From Prauserella marina (GTDB lineage: Bacteria > Actinomycetota > Actinomycetes > Mycobacteriales > Pseudonocardiaceae): DNA of 64,000 nucleotides. The number at the start of each line of letters is the position of its first letter. The first letter of the stretch is position 1. The DNA lies in NCBI RefSeq assembly GCF_002240355.1, contig NZ_CP016353.1, positions 1,538,501 to 1,602,500 of the forward strand. Reading direction: 5' to 3'. The position numbers and the translations under genes are program-made. The notes below the pieces were generated by a model. It did not search any database, was not told where the DNA came from, and saw only the letters and a program-made list of their open reading frames with translations. Shown here in pieces: positions 63,983 to 64,000 of the stretch.

Positions 63983-64000
63983 GCGCGCGGCCTGCCCTGG

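Overview
The window is a GC-rich chromosomal segment from a mycelial actinomycete, most likely of the Pseudonocardiaceae (Amycolatopsis/Prauserella type). Pointers are GTG starts, mycothione reductase, a WhiG-type sporulation sigma factor, an Lsr2-type nucleoid protein, mycofactocin-type dehydrogenases, and a core gene order that matches the mycobacterial rpsP-to-proS region. The family assignment is inference; the phylum is well supported.

Layout. 1-4.6 kb: translation and export operon (rpsP, KH protein, rimM, trmD, rplS, lepB, rnhB, DUF2469). 4.9-11.4 kb: DNA-handling genes (YraN, comM, dprA), an 820-bp gene-poor gap, xerC, and a WhiG-type sigma factor with a very long low-complexity N-terminus. 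11.6-16.5 kb: M23 peptidase facing away from rpsB-tsf, then pyrH-frr-cdsA. 16.6-25.8 kb: a variable block between cdsA and dxr (VOC protein, methyltransferase, PadR regulator, rlmN, DUF4345, AraC, DinB, large LuxR-type ATPase regulator, Tat-signal SDR). 25.8-30 kb: DUF2631 and the isoprenoid/protease cluster dxr-rip1-ispG. 30-37 kb: AraC and VOC pair, two mycofactocin-type SDRs, GNAT, penicillin-binding lipoprotein, map. 36.9-43.9 kb: a 167-bp palindromic element, GntR/MFS pair, mtr, CobW GTPase, cobQ, secreted trypsin-like protease. 43.9-45.5 kb: repeat-rich stretch around a small GNAT gene. 45.5-64 kb: bioF, PIG-L deacetylase, DEAD-box helicase, RIO kinase with an upstream mini-ORF, FAD oxidase, yaaA, proS, membrane proteins, yjbQ, the pnt transhydrogenase operon, an Lsr2-like protein with a histone-like tail, a flavoprotein reductase, and a large unknown membrane protein reaching the window edge.

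Most genes are ordinary housekeeping or common accessory functions. What stands out: the Lsr2 dimerisation domain joined to a Lys/Ala-rich tail; the WhiG extension; a 17-codon ORF with an ideal Shine-Dalgarno in frame ahead of the RIO kinase; a MITE-like palindrome that supplies a stop codon; 21-bp repeats in opposite orientation at three loci; an exact 19 x 8-bp tandem array; paired DnaA-box-like 9-mers with the same spacing at two loci; and a recurrent TCCAC(W)GTGGA motif. No complete new defence, CRISPR or biosynthetic system was seen, and no tRNA, rRNA or insertion sequence.
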